A program made the translations under genes and the position numbers. From positions 1,364,001 through 1,428,000 of the forward strand of contig NZ_PYFW01000001.1 of assembly GCF_003020125.1 (NCBI RefSeq): 64,000 nucleotides of DNA, in the 5' to 3' direction. How positions within the stretch are numbered: position 1 is the stretch's first letter; every line of letters begins with the position of its first letter. Of the stretch, positions 63,410 through 64,000 are shown in pieces. Under the pieces are notes generated by a model. That model did not search any database. It saw only the letters and a list, made by a program, of their open reading frames with translations, and was not told where the DNA came from. The DNA comes from Bradyrhizobium sp. MOS003. GTDB lineage: Bacteria > Pseudomonadota > Alphaproteobacteria > Rhizobiales > Xanthobacteraceae.

Positions 63410-64000
63410 CTACTTCTGCCGCCGGAAGTACCGCTTGCAGCGTTGCTCGGCTTCCGCGGCGGCTGCCTCCGGGGTTGCGGCGCCTGTCGCAACGGACGAT
63501 AGCATCTGAATCAGCACGTAATCGGCGGTGACCGCTCCGCTGGCCGTCGAGATCGGTCCCTTGTAACCGCTATAGTAAGTGCTGTTCATGGTGTTCTTGA
63601 AGATTGTCACCTTGGGATCCTGCGACCACACCGCGGCATCGGCATAGGCAGCCAGCGGCTGCGACCAGTAGCCGGAATTGGCGTTGAGCCACGGCTCGTA
63701 CTGGTCCTTTTCCAGCATGTATTGCAGGAAGGCCTTTGCGGCGTTGGGATACTGGCTGTGCTTGAATACCATGGCGTTGAGCGTGAGCCCGTCCATCGGT
63801 GAGACCTTGGCCAGGCCCTTGGGCAGAAGCTGATGCTCGCTGTCGTCGGCGATCGCCTTGGTCGCCGGGTCGTTCTTCAGCGAGAAGTAGAGCGAGACGC
63901 CGTTGGCGGTCAGCGAGATTTCTTGCGCGGAGTAGGCGCGATTGTTCGACACGTCATTCCACGACGGCGTGCCGGCGATGAAGGTCGGGTAGATCTGCTT
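63410..64000 (-). CDS. Sugar ABC substrate-binding protein, C-terminal part
   Basis: The C-terminal 196 residues of a periplasmic binding protein are visible; the N-terminus lies beyond the right edge. The segment MVFKHSQYPNAAKAFLQYMLEKDQYEPWLNANSGYWSQPL is typical of COG1653-type sugar-binding proteins. It is upstream of the two permeases. The solute is unknown. Confidence 0.85.
   Translation of the reverse strand, partial: KQIYPTFIAGTPSWNDVSNNRAYSAQEISLTANGVSLYFSLKNDPATKAIADDSEHQLLPKGLAKVSPMDGLTLNAMVFKHSQYPNAAKAFLQYMLEKDQYEPWLNANSGYWSQPLAAYADAAVWSQDPKVTIFKNTMNSTYYSGYKGPISTASGAVTADYVLIQMLSSVATGAATPEAAAAEAEQRCKRYFRRQK

Overview
The window is about 64 kb of GC-rich, gene-dense alphaproteobacterial chromosome. 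Gene content and order suggest Bradyrhizobium or a close relative (inference). The evidence is a three-subunit pntAA/pntAB/pntB transhydrogenase next to a 50-residue aa3-type oxidase subunit IV, a nirK-nirV/hemN/nnrR/nnrS denitrification island, and an hmuVUT-hmuP/hmuR-hmuQ-hutX-exbBD-tonB haem-uptake locus with an Irr-type operator. Several families of palindromic intergenic repeats are also present. I saw no rRNA, tRNA, CRISPR array, insertion sequence or prophage.

Layout. 0-7 kb: cell-wall enzymes (a DUF882 protein cut by the left edge and a large YkuD L,D-transpeptidase), an orphan sigma-54-dependent response regulator, and an M3 oligopeptidase. 6.9-7.6 kb: an AbrB-type antitoxin/Doc-type toxin pair with its own palindromic promoter. 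7.7-15.8 kb: oxidase subunit IV, transhydrogenase, an alpha/beta hydrolase, two cation antiporters, a cupin and a low-complexity anchored protein. 15.8-22 kb: a TPR lipoprotein, rpsU, aqpZ, purEK, a diguanylate cyclase and small proteins including two DUF465 genes. 22-30.6 kb: an FAD oxidoreductase, a PAS-GGDEF-EAL protein, glpD and a Pot-type ABC operon without a binding protein. 30.6-38 kb: a sugar ABC operon without an ATPase, an AsmA-like protein, and a two-subunit 3-oxoacid CoA-transferase.

38-46.5 kb is the denitrification island: nirK-nirV, a small membrane protein, hemN, a DUF1858 protein, an Fnr-type regulator (NnrR-like), nnrS, an AraC regulator and a FixJ-like regulator whose receiver lacks the phospho-acceptor aspartate. 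Five FNR/NnrR-type boxes of the form TTG-N8-CAA sit before six of these genes, so most of the island looks like one low-oxygen/NO regulon.

46.6-57.2 kb: a MuiA-like secreted protein, then the haem locus. An iron-control-element-like palindrome lies between the divergent hmuP-hmuTUV and hmuR-hmuQ-hutX-exbB-exbD-tonB units. Together these genes would bind haem at the outer membrane, energise uptake, move haem to the cytoplasm, and degrade it. 57.3-64 kb: a phytase-like esterase, DUF6130, an Asp-nucleophile hydrolase, an MBL-fold hydrolase, and a second sugar ABC operon that runs off the right edge. I found no clearly new multi-gene system. The best leads are the uncharacterised members of the NnrR-type regulon, the Asp-less FixJ-like regulator and the AbrB-Doc module.
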